Shown here: piece after piece, positions 6,344 through 7,650 of the stretch | How positions within the stretch are numbered: position 1 is the stretch's first letter | Layout of the letters: the number at the start of each line of letters is the position of its first letter | DNA from: Candidatus Neomicrothrix sp. UBA825 | GTDB taxonomy: Bacteria > Actinomycetota > Acidimicrobiia > Acidimicrobiales > UBA8592 | Length of the DNA: 7,650 bases | Reading direction: 5' to 3' | NCBI GenBank assembly: GCA_002295705.1 | Contig: DBHP01000051.1 | Coordinates: forward strand, 2,903-10,552 | Made by a program: the position numbers and the translations under genes | The notes under the pieces: model-generated | Told to the model about the DNA's origin: nothing | The model's input: only the letters and a program-made list of their open reading frames with translations | Database searches by the model: none

Positions 6344-6859
6344 ATGTTTAAACTCGGGCCGCCAAAGCAGATAGCATACGCTGTACCTGACGCATTTGAA
6401 GCTGCGAAAAGATGGGCAAAAGATTTCGGTGCCGGCCCCTTTTTCATATCAGAACATATACCGGTAACGGATGTGAGCTATCGCGGATCACCGTCTTCGT
6501 TTGATCACACATCAGCTTATGGGCAATGGGGTGACATCATGGTTGAACTTGTCCAAGACCACGGGACAGGACCCTCAGTGGTAAGAGACCTTTACGATGC
6601 TGATGAAAGCGGATTACATCATCTTGCCTATTTCGTTGAAGATATTGATCTCACTACTAGATCTCTAATTGATCTCGGCTTCGAATTAGGGATGACAGCT
6701 AAGGCTGGCCCAACAACCTTCAACATGATTGACGCCACCGAACTACTGGGTCACTTCATAGAGCTCTACGAACCGAATGAATCATTGATAGGTTTCTACA
6801 CACGAGTGAAGAAAGCCTCAATAAATTGGAATGGAGAAAAACCGGTTCGGACACGCTAA
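6344..6859 (+). CDS. VOC-superfamily (glyoxalase/methylmalonyl-CoA-epimerase-like) protein
   Basis: The 171-aa protein has two beta-alpha-beta-beta-beta repeats of the vicinal oxygen chelate fold: about 5-72 (KQIAYAVPDAFEAAKRWAK to WGDIMVELVQ) and about 90-143 (GLHHLAYFVEDID to GHFIELYEP). Probable metal ligands are Q9, E68, H93 and E140, one per expected strand, as in methylmalonyl-CoA epimerase-like members. FGAGPFF, YRG and FDHTSAYGQWGD are family features I recognise from uncharacterised actinobacterial and proteobacterial catabolic clusters. The reaction could be epimerisation, isomerisation or ring cleavage; it cannot be chosen from sequence. The ATG follows AGGTAGAGG at tight spacing, 54 nt after the tandem SDRs, which suggests the same operon. 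The gene meets the RDD gene convergently with a 20-nt gap and no visible terminator hairpin. Confidence 0.88.
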   Translation: MFKLGPPKQIAYAVPDAFEAAKRWAKDFGAGPFFISEHIPVTDVSYRGSPSSFDHTSAYGQWGDIMVELVQDHGTGPSVVRDLYDADESGLHHLAYFVEDIDLTTRSLIDLGFELGMTAKAGPTTFNMIDATELLGHFIELYEPNESLIGFYTRVKKASINWNGEKPVRTR

Positions 6860-6879
6860 TACGAAAGAGCTGCCTCAAA

Positions 6880-7398
6880 TTAATAAGGGCTTACTTTGGC
6901 GACATAGGTTTTACCAGCCTTATCGAAAATCGTTTGTCTGTTAGGATCATTCTTCAGCCACCATAGAGAAATTCCGCAAACCCCGAGATAGGCAACAGTT
7001 CCTACAAAAGGGATTATGGAAAGAAGTCCGGGAGCGTATCGTCTTCCCGCAACAGAACCCGCAGGTGGGCACTGTCCCGTTGAAGCCTCTACAACTCGAA
7101 ATCGGAAAAGCATTTTTCCAGGAGTTGCACCTTTTAAGGTAACGAAAGCAATTTCATAAATGGCAACGACAAAGATAGACATCAGGGTTATTGCAGAAAC
7201 ACTGTTTGCGCCAAAGGCAAGTGCCACGAGGAAAAGAATGATTCCGGTTACCACACTATCCATGAACCTGGCTGCGAAACGTGGGAAGAGAACCTCTCCA
7301 CCGATTACCCCATCACTCCACTCGGAACCATTCCAGAAGCGTTTTGTGTCAAGGGGATCTCCCTCTGCGTGATACCAACCGGGTTGCTCAGTGTACAT
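6880..7398 (-). CDS. DUF2510-RDD family membrane protein
   Basis: The 172-aa product has an N-terminal DUF2510 module (about 5-29: PGWYHAEGD, RFWNGSEWSD), a short tryptophan-rich actinobacterial domain thought to be cytoplasmic. The RDD domain follows: PRFAARFMD (39-47) with the conserved Arg and Asp, hydrophobic segments at about 48-63, 68-88 and 122-148, the GATPGKMLF loop (90-98) and the closing NRQTIFDKAGKTYVAK (153-168). There is no signal peptide; the protein should be integral in the cytoplasmic membrane. Some RDD proteins have been linked to ion transport, but most have unknown roles, so no function is assigned. The start is supported by AAAGGAAA a few bases upstream. It lies downstream of the partial SDR gene on the same strand and has no evident link to the catabolic genes. 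Confidence 0.93.
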   Translation of the reverse strand: MYTEQPGWYHAEGDPLDTKRFWNGSEWSDGVIGGEVLFPRFAARFMDSVVTGIILFLVALAFGANSVSAITLMSIFVVAIYEIAFVTLKGATPGKMLFRFRVVEASTGQCPPAGSVAGRRYAPGLLSIIPFVGTVAYLGVCGISLWWLKNDPNRQTIFDKAGKTYVAKVSPY

Positions 7399-7476
7399 AA
7401 TTTTCCTTTGGGTAAATTTACTCTCTAATTGTGCCAGAATCCCTGGTCAGAATCTACGATCCGTAGGGGTCATCTG
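7399..7476. other. Short intergenic region with small repeats
   Basis: This gap between the SDR fragment and the RDD gene holds a 7-nt direct repeat CAGAATC at 7435-7441 and 7448-7454 (13 nt apart), a 5-bp inverted repeat CTACG-ATC-CGTAG at 7454-7466, a 10-nt palindrome GTAAATTTAC at 7412-7421, and the Shine-Dalgarno of the RDD gene. The hairpin lacks a T-run on either side and is too short to call a terminator. A binding site is possible but unsupported. Confidence 0.3.
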
Positions 7477-7650
7477 TCACCTTTCGATATGTGGCATAAC
7501 GGGAGTACCACCAGAAATACGTCTGTTGGCCTGCTCCAAAGCTTGCTGCCCATAATGCTTGTGCGGAAGTATCCAAAAGATATCTTGCCTAATCTCATCA
7601 AGAATGATTTCAGCAACTTCATCGGGCGTGAGGTTTTCTTTACCCTCACT
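7477..7650 (-). CDS. C-terminal fragment of an SDR-family oxidoreductase, enters from right edge
   Basis: An open frame of 57 codons plus a TGA stop (7479-7477) reads in from the right edge; the N-terminal, cofactor and catalytic parts lie outside the window. The fragment contains LTPDEVAEIILDEIRQDIFW, ILPHKHYG and GGTPVMPHIER. The order 'L-[ST]-P-E/D-E-V-A ... I ... FWILPH ... R ... G..P' is a C-terminal pattern I recognise from a group of actinobacterial SDRs with an extended C-terminus, distinct from the DGG-ending SDRs elsewhere in this window. Substrate and cofactor cannot be judged from this piece. The 77-nt gap to the RDD gene could carry that gene's promoter. Confidence 0.72.
   Translation of the reverse strand, partial: SEGKENLTPDEVAEIILDEIRQDIFWILPHKHYGQQALEQANRRISGGTPVMPHIER

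Noticed and set aside
7160..7372. 70-codon plus-strand open frame opposite the RDD gene
   Set aside because: Antisense to a clear DUF2510-RDD protein; no independent support.
7412..7421. GTAAATTTAC palindrome near the RDD gene start
   Set aside because: An AT-rich 10-nt palindrome in AT-rich DNA is easily explained by chance; no further support.
7454..7466. CTACG-ATC-CGTAG hairpin after the partial SDR gene
   Set aside because: Only 5 bp of stem and no T-run following on either strand, so not a credible intrinsic terminator.

Overview
The window looks like chromosomal DNA from an actinobacterium of moderate to low GC content. Two families point that way: a DUF2510-RDD membrane protein (6880-7398, minus), whose N-terminal tryptophan-rich module is typical of Actinobacteria, and a DinB/mycothiol-dependent maleylpyruvate-isomerase-like protein (2220-3026). 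AT-rich codon choice (many AGA, TTA and AAA codons) and very short gaps between genes suggest a compact, low-GC lineage, perhaps a marine Acidimicrobiia-type organism. That placement is inference. I see no mobile element, tRNA, rRNA or CRISPR array.

Left part (1-2174). A PEP-utilising (PPDK/PEP-synthase-like) enzyme runs off the left edge on the minus strand; about 270 N-terminal residues are present. A 157-bp intergenic region with a near-perfect 14-nt palindrome separates it from a plus-strand pair that overlaps by 4 nt: a 204-aa protein with a helix-turn-helix-like N-terminus and a C-terminal domain that I associate with PEP-utilising enzymes, and a left-handed beta-helix (hexapeptide) acyltransferase. 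A maleylpyruvate-isomerase-like protein follows 45 nt downstream on the same strand.

Middle and right (3027-6859). Two minus-strand genes overlap by 8 nt: a TIM-barrel sugar phosphate isomerase/epimerase (upstream) and an SDR oxidoreductase (downstream). They diverge across 111 bp from a plus-strand run made of two tandem paralogous SDRs (10 nt apart) and a VOC/glyoxalase-fold protein. Redox enzymes plus an isomerase and a VOC protein look like a small-molecule catabolic set. The substrate cannot be read from sequence; a polyol, sugar acid or cyclic alcohol would fit the TIM-barrel plus SDR pair.

Right edge (6880-7650). The minus-strand DUF2510-RDD membrane protein lies 77 nt downstream of the C-terminal 57 residues of another SDR-like protein, which enters from the right edge. 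In all there are four SDR-type genes in 7.65 kb. The likeliest under-described unit is the left-hand divergent cassette (PEP-utilising enzyme // HTH-plus-PEP-associated-domain protein / acyltransferase). The second of the tandem SDRs, with an altered cofactor-binding glycine motif, is the next most interesting item.
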